From positions 1 to 64,000 of the IMG/VR virus record IMGVR_UViG_3300025645_000042: a DNA stretch of 64,000 bases; one strand, written 5' to 3'. Shown here one piece after another: positions 56,603 to 64,000 of the stretch (the first letter of the stretch is position 1; the number at the start of each line of letters is the position of its first letter). Source of the DNA: a virus. The notes beneath the pieces are model-generated. The model had not been told where the DNA came from and did not search any database. It saw nothing but the letters and a program-made list of their open reading frames with translations. The position numbers were made by a program, and so were the translations under genes.

Positions 56603-59600
56603 ATGGCAAAAAAACAAACAGTTTTCCAAAGATTAAGTAACACTTTTGGGAAAGAAGGTTTAAACCCAAATGTTGAAAAAAGGAGTAATAAATATTCTCT
56701 TGGTAACAGTAAAGAAATATTACGAACTCAATCTAAACAAGAGTTCGATGTAGCTAAACTACAAGCGCAACAAGATAAGTACTTAGCTGGTATGTGGTCT
56801 AGAGTTGATGGTGAGTTATATCAACAAGCTATTCATTATGAAACTACAAGAGTTGGTTCCTATTCAGATTTTGAAACAATGGAATTTTATCCAGAAATTG
56901 CTGCTACATTAGATGTATTTAGTGAAGAATCAACAACACCAAATGATAAAGGTGATGTTATTAACGTTTACTCTGGTAGTAAAAGGGTTAAAAGAATTCT
57001 TGAAGACTTATTCATAAATAGATTAGATATTCACACATCATTACAAATGTGGGCCAGAAATTTACCAATAAGGAAAGATAGTGTAATTCCATTATTAAAT
57101 GGGACTAATAAAACAATTATTGAGATTTCAAAGGAATTAAAAGAAACTCCAGATAAAGAAATCTGGACTTATTCAATTCAAGATGGAACTAAAAATATTT
57201 TACCAAGTAAAATTGTTTGGTGTGATTTGACTAGAAAAAATAGTGAGTTATATAGAATAACGTTAGATAATGGTACTCATATTGATACCACCCCAGACCA
57301 TGAATTTTTACTAAGAGATGGTTCATATTTACGTGCTGATAAATTAACTGAGGGTCTTAGTCTAATGCCATTCTATACTAAAATTAGTGAAAATGAACGT
57401 GTATCTGGTTATGAGAAAGTTTACAACCCAAATACAAACCACTATAAATTCACACATGGATTAATTGGTCGTGAAATGCATAGAGATTTGAAATATGAAA
57501 ATAGTGTTGATGAAAAGTTTGTTACCCATCACATAGATTTCAATAAATTCAATAACTCACCGTCTAATTTAGTTAGAATGAGTGTTAGTGAACATAATAA
57601 ATATCATGGTAGTTTAGCTGATTTTCACTTGAAGAGTCCTGAAGTCACTGAAAAAAGAATGATTGGTATTAATAAATGGCTTCGTTCTGATGAACGTAGA
57701 GAAATGTTATCTAATAAGATGAAGGGTACATACCCTGACCCATTTAAAAAATATAATTCAAGTTCTTTACATGAAACTCACAATGACATTAGAAGTGATG
57801 TTATGAAAAATTTATGGGGTGATGATGAATATAAATCTAACACATCAAAAAAAATGCGTTATAAATTGAGTGGTAAAGCTATCAACATGATAGAGGTACT
57901 TATTAAAGAGACTCCAAATTATATGTCATTAGATACTTTATGTGGTAAATTAAAGAATGAACCAAAATTCACCAAAGAATTCATTACATTTAATAAACAC
58001 ATTAAGCGTGATGCGATTAAAGGTATAAATAGGAGAACTATAAATGAACTTTTAAAAAGGACGTTTGAAATTGATTATTTAACTTTCGTTGAAGGTTTAA
58101 AGCCTAATATGGTAAATGATAACACTTATATTAGAGCTAAAAATATATCTGAAACTAAAAAAAATAAGACAATTCTTAATCATAAAGTAGTTAGTGTTGA
58201 ATTATTGAGTGAGGGTGATGATGTTTATTGTATGGAAGTGTTAGGACCAAATGGTGAAGGTGATAGACATAATTTCCCAGTTTGTACCAAAGATGATGAA
58301 GGTAATTTTAAACGTGATGGTGTTTTTGTATCCAACTGTAAATATGGTGATAATTTTGTACAATTAAATATTAGTTCTAAAGGTGGCGTTACTGGAGTTA
58401 GACAATTACCTAACTTTGAGATTGAAAGAAGAGAGAATGATATCAATGGAATTATTTCACCATCTCAATTAGAAGCTATTAATCAAGATGAAACTAGAAA
58501 TAAAACAGTATTCTACTGGAAAGGTAGAGATATTAGTTTTGAATCGTGGCAAATTGCTCACTTTAGACTTTTAGGTGATGATAGAAAATTACCTTACGGT
58601 ACTTCATTTTTAGAAAAAGCAAGACGTATTTGGAAGCAATTAATTTTAGCTGAAGATGCTATGCTTGTTTATCGTGTAACAAGAGCACCAGAAAGAAGAG
58701 TTTATAAGATATTTGTTGGTAATATTGATAATGAAGATGTTGGTGCATACGTGGATGACATAGCTAATAGATTTAAACGTACTCCACTTGTTGACCCACA
58801 AACAGGTCAAATGGATGTTAGATATAATCAATTAGGTATTGACCAAGATATTTTTATTCCAGTAAGAGATGAAAATGCACAAACACCTATTGATACTTTA
58901 CCAGGTGCGCAGAACTTAGACCAAATTGCTGATATTGAATATTTACAAAGAAAATTATTTACTGCGTTAAGAGTTCCTAAAGCTTTCTTAGGTTTTGAAG
59001 AACCTCAAGGTGAAGGTAAAAACCTTGCATTACAAGATATTAGATTCTCAAGAACAATAAATAGAATTCAACAGGCATTATTACATGAACTTAATAAGGT
59101 TGCTATTATTCACTTACACTTATTAGGATTCGCTGATGATTTAGATAATTTTACAATTACTTTAAACAATCCTTCAACACAAGCAGAAATGCTTAAAATT
59201 GAGCAGACAGCCGCTAAAGTTTCTTTATATAAAGATGCGGTTGCTGATGCTGGTAATGGATTTGGTTCTATGTCTATGACTAGAGCTAAAAGAGAAATTT
59301 TAGGTTGGAGTGATGATGAAATCAAACAAGATTTACTTGAACAAAGAATCGAGAAAGCAGCTGCTATGGAATTAGAAAATACTGCGAATGTTATTAAAAA
59401 TACTGGTATCTATGATAGAGTAGATAGAGTTTATGGTGATATGGATATGGCCAAAAAAGGCGGTCAAGTTCCTGAAGATGGTGAAGGTGGTGCCGCTGGA
59501 GGCGGTGGTGCTGGAGGCGGTGGAGGTTTCGGTGGAGGGTTTGATGATGCTGGTTTAGATTTAGAAGGTGACATTGAAGATGCTGAAGCTACTGAAGATA

Positions 59601-59893
59601 TAGGTGGTGACGAAGGTTTCGGTGGTGAAGATTTAGGTGGTGACGAAGGTTTCGGTGATGAAGAACCTACTGAAGAAAATAGACGTTTAAAAAATAAACC
59701 GTTATTAAAAGAAATTAAGAACGCATCAACTAAGGAGTATATGTCCATGTTAAATGGTAAAACAAGTAATGAAGAAAAACTTAGAACTGAAGCTACTAAA
59801 ATCTATGATAAATCAATAATGTTTAATAAAACCATGGATAATATGATAAATGAAATCGATGAAAAACTAGACTCTGATAATGAAACCAAATAA
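56603..59893 (+). CDS. portal protein, T4 gp20-like, with intein
   Basis: 1096 residues as read; 672 after removal of a 424-residue intein. N-extein: YETTRVGSYSDFETMEFYPE and SEESTTPNDKG typical of T4-like portals. C-extein: CKYGDNFVQLNI, YWKGRDISFESWQIAHFRLL, KLPYGTSFLEKARR, LTAPERRVYKI-like RAPERRVYKIF and an acidic Gly-rich C-terminus (residues about 955-1040) as in Bacteroidota T4-like phages. It forms the dodecameric DNA entry ring. The intein breaks the conserved MWARNL-CKYGDNF segment. Confidence 0.92.
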   Translation: MAKKQTVFQRLSNTFGKEGLNPNVEKRSNKYSLGNSKEILRTQSKQEFDVAKLQAQQDKYLAGMWSRVDGELYQQAIHYETTRVGSYSDFETMEFYPEIAATLDVFSEESTTPNDKGDVINVYSGSKRVKRILEDLFINRLDIHTSLQMWARNLPIRKDSVIPLLNGTNKTIIEISKELKETPDKEIWTYSIQDGTKNILPSKIVWCDLTRKNSELYRITLDNGTHIDTTPDHEFLLRDGSYLRADKLTEGLSLMPFYTKISENERVSGYEKVYNPNTNHYKFTHGLIGREMHRDLKYENSVDEKFVTHHIDFNKFNNSPSNLVRMSVSEHNKYHGSLADFHLKSPEVTEKRMIGINKWLRSDERREMLSNKMKGTYPDPFKKYNSSSLHETHNDIRSDVMKNLWGDDEYKSNTSKKMRYKLSGKAINMIEVLIKETPNYMSLDTLCGKLKNEPKFTKEFITFNKHIKRDAIKGINRRTINELLKRTFEIDYLTFVEGLKPNMVNDNTYIRAKNISETKKNKTILNHKVVSVELLSEGDDVYCMEVLGPNGEGDRHNFPVCTKDDEGNFKRDGVFVSNCKYGDNFVQLNISSKGGVTGVRQLPNFEIERRENDINGIISPSQLEAINQDETRNKTVFYWKGRDISFESWQIAHFRLLGDDRKLPYGTSFLEKARRIWKQLILAEDAMLVYRVTRAPERRVYKIFVGNIDNEDVGAYVDDIANRFKRTPLVDPQTGQMDVRYNQLGIDQDIFIPVRDENAQTPIDTLPGAQNLDQIADIEYLQRKLFTALRVPKAFLGFEEPQGEGKNLALQDIRFSRTINRIQQALLHELNKVAIIHLHLLGFADDLDNFTITLNNPSTQAEMLKIEQTAAKVSLYKDAVADAGNGFGSMSMTRAKREILGWSDDEIKQDLLEQRIEKAAAMELENTANVIKNTGIYDRVDRVYGDMDMAKKGGQVPEDGEGGAAGGGGAGGGGGFGGGFDDAGLDLEGDIEDAEATEDIGGDEGFGGEDLGGDEGFGDEEPTEENRRLKNKPLLKEIKNASTKEYMSMLNGKTSNEEKLRTEATKIYDKSIMFNKTMDNMINEIDEKLDSDNETK
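57065..58336 (+). mobile_element. intein with HNH homing endonuclease in the portal gene
   Basis: 424 residues between Leu154 and Cys579 of the precursor. Block A PIRKDSVIPLLNG starts with Pro, not Cys or Ser. Block B THIDTTPDHEFLL. HNH domain at about residues 307-336 (FVTHHIDFNKFNN, SNLVRMSVSEHN). Block F DDVYCMEV with a Cys (codon 58229-58231) at the place used as first nucleophile by class 3 inteins. End VFVSN followed by Cys, so the usual penultimate His is Ser. The endonuclease can spread the intein to empty portal genes. Confidence 0.85.
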
Positions 59894-59918
59894 TAAACGG
59901 ATTTTATAATTAAAAAGA

Positions 59919-59927
59919 CATATTTAT
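59919..59927 (+). promoter_or_regulatory. ATATTTAT candidate late promoter
   Basis: CATATTTAT, 15 bases before the ATG at 59943. Confidence 0.5.
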
Positions 59928-59942
59928 TTAAAAACAAGAACA

Positions 59943-60713
59943 ATGCAAAATTTTGGACAAATACATGAAACTTTCAAGGACATTCTAGCGAATGGTATCG
60001 TAGAAGGAAATAATGAATATAAAAAAATATTCAAAACATATGCTAAAGCATTGAAAGAGAATTCTACTCTTAAAAAACAATTTCAAGTGTTTGATAAACT
60101 TGAGAACAAAGTTGTTGTTGAAAATGAAGGTGAAAAGCAAAGATTTTTGGTAGACGAATGTATATCAATGTTAGCGGGATTAAAAGTTAATGAAGCTAAT
60201 CAGAAATTAGTAAACTACCTTAATAAAAAAGGGTTTGAATTATTGGAAGATTACGATAATAAAGAATTATATGAACATATCCATAATTTAGCATTTACAA
60301 AAAAGACAGCAAAAAATATTGATTTAATTATTGAATCAAAATTATTTGTTACAAAACACTCTAAAGTAATTTCTGAATCAAAAGAAATAGTTGAGCCATA
60401 CATGAATAAATTTATGGGACCAGCAATGGTTGAGAAATTTAATTCTAAGTATATGGAGAAATTATCTGAAACAGAGCAAAAAGCTTTTAAGATTATTTCT
60501 AACGGTACTAATGAAGAAAAAGAAAATTTATATAAAGGCACGCTAATTGAGTGTATTGATTTAATTAACGGTAAATTAAATGAAGAATCAAATATAGATG
60601 AAAAGGACACATATTTAAGAGTTAAAGATAAATTGTTAAGGTATAATTTTTCTCCAGATAAATTTATATCAGAAATTAGCGAAATAGCATATTTAAAGGA
60701 TACATTAAAATAA
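59943..60713 (+). CDS. hypothetical prohead-region protein
   Basis: 256 residues, helical and highly charged. It lies between portal and prohead protease, where T4 has the prohead core genes 67 and 68, so a core role is possible; sequence gives no direct support. It forms a unit with the next two genes. Confidence 0.65.
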   Translation: MQNFGQIHETFKDILANGIVEGNNEYKKIFKTYAKALKENSTLKKQFQVFDKLENKVVVENEGEKQRFLVDECISMLAGLKVNEANQKLVNYLNKKGFELLEDYDNKELYEHIHNLAFTKKTAKNIDLIIESKLFVTKHSKVISESKEIVEPYMNKFMGPAMVEKFNSKYMEKLSETEQKAFKIISNGTNEEKENLYKGTLIECIDLINGKLNEESNIDEKDTYLRVKDKLLRYNFSPDKFISEISEIAYLKDTLK

Positions 60714-60714
60714 T

Positions 60715-61011
60715 ATGTTTAATTTTAATATATTACAAACATCACCAAGCTTAGTTGATTGGTTGGTACAGCAAGCACCAGTGGTAGTAGTGATGGGTGC
60801 TGCTATATATTGGTTATCTAAAAAATTAAACAAAGCCGAAGGTGATAAGGATGAAATGGCTAAGGATGTTATTAAACTAACAGCACTTTGGGAAGAAAAA
60901 AGTGATAAGTTAGATGTTAAGAATGAAAAAATGGATGAGCGAAACATCAAAGTTAATGAACAAATTCTTGAATTACTTCGGGAGATAAAATTAATTGTTA
61001 GTAGAAAATAA
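60715..61011 (+). CDS. single-pass membrane protein with coiled coil
   Basis: 98 residues: membrane segment at residues 19-36 (QAPVVVVMGAAIYWLSKK), then a long charged coiled coil. Starts 1 base after the preceding stop and overlaps the next start by one base. Size and form fit small phage membrane proteins of lysis (holin-like) or assembly. Unproven. Confidence 0.6.
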   Translation: MFNFNILQTSPSLVDWLVQQAPVVVVMGAAIYWLSKKLNKAEGDKDEMAKDVIKLTALWEEKSDKLDVKNEKMDERNIKVNEQILELLREIKLIVSRK

Positions 61012-61511
61012 TGAAATCGATATTAGATAAATTTTTTCCTGAGAAAAATGAAAATTATAATAAAGCCAAAACTAGTTTAATGGAAATTAAAAAAAGATTT
61101 GATAGTTTTGTAATTTCATTTCCTGATGTTACACCAAATGAAATAATAATAATTAAAGAACAGTGGGAAAAATTACCACAGAAAATTTCAAAAGGTGTCG
61201 AAGTCATGGGAATAAAAGCTGTTAAAGAATATAAATCTCTTATTTTAGCTTACAAACCAAATTCTTATATTATGCCACACGTACATAATAATTTATATGA
61301 ATATGGGAAAATATTAAAAGGTTCCATTAAAGATAAGTTAACTGGTAAAATATATAAAACTGGTGAGACTTATAAGTTCAACCCTAATCAACCACATTAT
61401 TTAAACACCAACGGAAGTAGTTGTATGGTCTATTCTATATTGACCGAGGATTCGAATTTTAATATGAAACCTTTACCAAAAAAATTGAGAGAGACTCTAA
61501 ATCTGACGTAA
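61011..61511 (+). CDS. cupin-like protein
   Basis: 166 residues. Residues 80-145 show a cupin core: YIMPHVHNNLYEYGKILKGS with HxH and Glu, a GETYKFNPNQPHYLNT second half with a His, matching the metal ligands of cupins. The N-terminal 75 residues are basic and helical. In phages such domains occur in small enzymes or virion assembly proteins; substrate unknown. Confidence 0.6.
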   Translation: MKSILDKFFPEKNENYNKAKTSLMEIKKRFDSFVISFPDVTPNEIIIIKEQWEKLPQKISKGVEVMGIKAVKEYKSLILAYKPNSYIMPHVHNNLYEYGKILKGSIKDKLTGKIYKTGETYKFNPNQPHYLNTNGSSCMVYSILTEDSNFNMKPLPKKLRETLNLT

Positions 61512-61605
61512 TTAGGACCTTTCAATAATTCTAAAAATTAAAATACCAGGGTTTACGATACTTACCAGGTCTTGACTTTTAATATATTTTATGTATATTT
61601 TATAC

Positions 61606-62076
61606 ATGGAAAAAATAAGAGGAACAGAATTTACAATAGATATTAATAATAATATTAATGTTATGTTTGGGTCAGTTGATAAGAACAACCCTAAAACCGT
61701 TTATATAAAATTTAGTGGTTGGGGGAATACTATCGACTTTGACGAAGATTTAGAATATAAAACAATAATTAGAAAAATTACTAAAGAAATTAAGAGGTAT
61801 ATTTATTTTAATATAAAACCAAATTTATTCAATAGAGAAATGACCATGGTAGATATGGATATGCGGGAATCTGGAATATCTTCAGAAAAATCTAGTTTTA
61901 TGAGTTGTGAAATCACTTTATTTCAAATGAATAACTTTCTATTGGATAGTGACATCTTAAAAGATGAAATGATAAGATTAATTAAACATGTGTGTGAAGA
62001 GATATTAAATAAAGATTTATATTTTAAATTTTATAAACATAAAAAACAAGCAAAAAAGAAATTACTAGAAGCCTAA
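61606..62076 (+). CDS. hypothetical protein
   Basis: 156 residues from the ATG at 61606; the ATG at 61591 in frame is an alternative. Basic C-terminal tail of Lys repeats. Beta then alpha pattern. An A/T-rich stretch with TATATTTT lies upstream. Function unknown. Confidence 0.6.
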   Translation: MEKIRGTEFTIDINNNINVMFGSVDKNNPKTVYIKFSGWGNTIDFDEDLEYKTIIRKITKEIKRYIYFNIKPNLFNREMTMVDMDMRESGISSEKSSFMSCEITLFQMNNFLLDSDILKDEMIRLIKHVCEEILNKDLYFKFYKHKKQAKKKLLEA

Positions 62077-62105
62077 ACAATTAAAAAGTTTAGGCTTTTT
62101 TGTTT
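62070..62105 (+). terminator. intrinsic terminator
   Basis: GCCTAAAC/GTTTAGGC hairpin and T-rich tail, overlapping the end of the preceding gene. Confidence 0.8.
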
Positions 62106-62112
62106 GTTTGAG

Positions 62113-62121
62113 CATATTTAT
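62113..62121 (+). promoter_or_regulatory. ATATTTAT candidate late promoter
   Basis: CATATTTAT, 17 bases before the protease ATG at 62139; directly after a terminator, which argues that transcription starts here. Confidence 0.55.
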
Positions 62122-62138
62122 TGAGAAAGACGGTAAAT

Positions 62139-62831
62139 ATGACAAATGATTTTAAAGTAATTAGAGGCGGTAAGACTGGAACTGGGTTATTAATTGAAGG
62201 TGACGCTGGTTTCATTGAACCTAGAGACCTACGAAATAAACCGTTTATTAGTGAAGCTAACAAAATAGGTTCGGGTCCAGTTATGTTTGAACCTCTTGAA
62301 CTATTCGTAGTACTACAAAAATACGGCATAGAAAATAGAAACGGTAGAATATACCCAGAAGAAATTTTAAAAAGAGAAGCTAGAAGGTATCAAGAACTTA
62401 TTGATATGAGATTAGCCATAGGTGAGTCTGACCATCCTGAGAGTAGTGTTATTTCAAACAGTAGAGTTTCGCACGAGATTAAAAAAATCTGGTGGGAAGG
62501 TCAAACATTGGTTGGAACTATTGAAATAATAATGTCACCTGGTTTTGTTAATCAAGGGATAATTTCTTGCGAAGGAGACCAAATTGCAAACATGCTTAGA
62601 AAAGGAATTAGAGTTGGTGTTTCATCAAGAGGTGTTGGTTCATTAAATGAGGTTGGTGGAAAATTATTAGTTCAAGATGATTTTGAAATTATCTGTTGGG
62701 ATATTGTAACTTCACCAAGTACACCAGGTTCTTATATGTTTAATAATATAGCTGAAGCTCAGCCATTTATGGAATCTGTTGGTAAAAAAGATAACTTGTT
62801 AATTGATAAATTAAATAAGTTTTTACTGTAA
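62139..62831 (+). CDS. prohead core protease, T4 gp21-like
   Basis: 230 residues from the ATG at 62139 (a TTG at 62121 is inside the promoter motif). Likely catalytic His in IGESDHPESS and Ser in GVSSRGVGS, the His-Ser pattern of the T4 gp21 / herpesvirus-type assembly protease fold; NGRIYPEEIL at residue 75 is typical of these proteases. It cleaves scaffold and head proteins in the prohead. The acidic scaffold-like gene follows as in T4 (21 then 22). Confidence 0.85.
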   Translation: MTNDFKVIRGGKTGTGLLIEGDAGFIEPRDLRNKPFISEANKIGSGPVMFEPLELFVVLQKYGIENRNGRIYPEEILKREARRYQELIDMRLAIGESDHPESSVISNSRVSHEIKKIWWEGQTLVGTIEIIMSPGFVNQGIISCEGDQIANMLRKGIRVGVSSRGVGSLNEVGGKLLVQDDFEIICWDIVTSPSTPGSYMFNNIAEAQPFMESVGKKDNLLIDKLNKFLL

Positions 62832-62898
62832 AAAACAAGGGTTAAAAATAAAAATCATAATTTTTTTTAATGAAATGGCGTATTTTGGTAAAATGAGA

Positions 62899-62907
62899 CA
62901 TATTTAT
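62899..62907 (+). promoter_or_regulatory. ATATTTAT candidate late promoter
   Basis: CATATTTAT, 59 bases before the ATG at 62967; gives the longest leader among these sites. Confidence 0.45.
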
Positions 62908-62966
62908 TAAGTAACTGTGCAACAGTAGTTGCATGATAATCTAAATTACAAAAATTTACAAAACAA

Positions 62967-64000
62967 ATGAAAGACGAAAAAAAGTCTGTAATAGAAGAAG
63001 CCTTAGCGGAATTTACTCTTATTCAAGAGAATTTAAATTCGAATACTAAAGAAATACTTCGTTCGGTAGCGAAAGAAGAAATTACCAGTACGCTAAAAGA
63101 GTCCTTATATGAGGATGATTATGATATCGAAGATATCGAAGACGTTGATGCAGAACCAGAAATGGGAGCTGATGTTGACGCATTACCAGTTGATGACGCA
63201 CCTGAAGCGGGACTAGAACCAGAAATGGGGATGGAACCAGAAGGTGGTTCTGAAGAACTTGGAATTGATGACATAGGTATGGACACTGCGGATGGAGACT
63301 TAGGTCTTGGAGCAGAAGAAGGTGGCGAAGACTACGGAATGGACATGACAGGAGCATCAGACGAGGAAGTTATCTCAGTTTATAAAAAATTAAGCGGAGA
63401 AGACGAAATAGAAGTTGTATCACCTAACGAAGTAATTATTAAAGACCCAAATTCAGGGGCAGAATACAATGTAAAAATGGGTGGTGGTAGTCTTATCGAC
63501 CAAGGTGAAATGTCAGCAGACGATTTAGGTTCAGAAATGGATTTAGGTATAGATGCAGAAATGGACGTTGAACCAGAGATAGGAGTAGAACCAGAAATGG
63601 ATACGGAAGTAGGTCCAGAAATGGATTCTGAAGAATCAGAAGAAGAAGTGCCAGCTCCAGCAATGGGTGGTGAAGAATCAGAAGAATCTGAAGGTGAATC
63701 TGAAGAAGAAGAAGAAGAAGAAATGGAAGAGTCTGTAGTTTATGAGATTGAATTATCGGAAGATGAGGCGATTGAAGAAGGAATTGAAAATGACCTTAAA
63801 ATAAACAAGGATAGTAAAATTGGTGCAACCGCTGACGGTAAGCCAAGAACAGCTACAAGTGACGTTACATCAAAAGGTGGTTCATTACCAACTGGAGATA
63901 TAGAAGGTCAAAACGCTCCAAACGATTCTGATTCAGGGGATAACCTTGATGGTGGTTTCACAGAAGACCACAATGGTAGCGGTGATGCACATGCACCACA
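62967..64000 (+). CDS. acidic prohead scaffold-like protein, cut by window end
   Basis: At least 344 residues, open at the window end. Helical start (MKDEKKSVIEEALAEFTLIQ) followed by very acidic, repeat-like stretches with EPEMG/EPEMD units and runs of Glu. By position after the gp21-like protease it corresponds to T4 gp22 (scaffold core), and its extreme acidity fits. A globular insert (EEVISVYKKLSGEDEIEVV, then IIKDPNSGAEYNV) lies at about residues 133-175. The major capsid gene should follow outside the window. Confidence 0.65.
   Translation, partial: MKDEKKSVIEEALAEFTLIQENLNSNTKEILRSVAKEEITSTLKESLYEDDYDIEDIEDVDAEPEMGADVDALPVDDAPEAGLEPEMGMEPEGGSEELGIDDIGMDTADGDLGLGAEEGGEDYGMDMTGASDEEVISVYKKLSGEDEIEVVSPNEVIIKDPNSGAEYNVKMGGGSLIDQGEMSADDLGSEMDLGIDAEMDVEPEIGVEPEMDTEVGPEMDSEESEEEVPAPAMGGEESEESEGESEEEEEEEMEESVVYEIELSEDEAIEEGIENDLKINKDSKIGATADGKPRTATSDVTSKGGSLPTGDIEGQNAPNDSDSGDNLDGGFTEDHNGSGDAHAP

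Noticed and set aside
63082-63357. Minus-strand Leu/His/Pro-rich frame
   Set aside because: Shadow of the acidic EPEMG-type repeats of the plus-strand scaffold-like gene.

Overview
The window looks like part of the genome of a large, AT-rich, T4-like tailed phage (myovirus type) that infects a Bacteroidota host, probably a flavobacterium. Two lines of evidence support this. First, the head and tail genes follow the T4 style: gp19-like tail tube, large terminase (gp17-like), portal (gp20-like), prohead protease (gp21-like) and an acidic scaffold-like gene cut by the window end. Second, the transcription signals are those of Bacteroidota: a TTTGG box, 19 bases, then TATATTTG or TATCTTTG. Shine-Dalgarno sites are absent and leaders are A-rich. 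No tRNA, rRNA or CRISPR array was seen.

Layout. 1-11.3 kb: small plus-strand genes, mostly with their own promoter (DUF932-like protein, possible cysteine peptidase, NUMOD-like protein, exported lysozyme-like enzyme), with a roughly 1 kb non-coding stretch at 0.5-1.5 kb that carries iteron-like and inverted repeats. 11.4-26.2 kb: a mirror-image block of small minus-strand genes (ParB-like, HTH protein, DUF6011-type zinc protein, SprT-like metalloprotease). 26.4-34 kb: mixed region with a two-module HNH homing endonuclease beside a C-tract repeat, a run of tiny membrane proteins, an HNH gene split by a frameshift and a possible PD-(D/E)XK nuclease. 34-49.8 kb: thioredoxin, leucine-rich-repeat protein, YkuK-like RNase H fold, five tandem glycine-repeat genes, a Mom-like enzyme, a minus-strand group (cREC protein, ADP-ribosyltransferase/DUF5661/GNAT-like fusion, ClpC-type unfoldase), a KTSC protein and thymidylate synthase. 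49.8-64 kb: virion morphogenesis genes, with an intein and HNH domain inside the portal gene.

How it works together. The small-gene blocks read as early accessory genes switched on by the host sigma factor through repeated promoter cassettes. In at least eight cassettes the -33 box lies inside the hairpin of an intrinsic terminator, so one short sequence ends one unit and starts the next. Six cassettes drive not a protein but a short RNA with a conserved 3' part, all on the minus strand. Virion and many middle-region genes instead carry an ATATTTAT motif about 4-28 bases (once 59) before the start, a candidate late promoter. The most unusual items are the six-member small RNA family, the glycine-repeat gene array, the terminator/promoter hybrids, the Pro1 portal intein and three genes that read correctly only after a frameshift.
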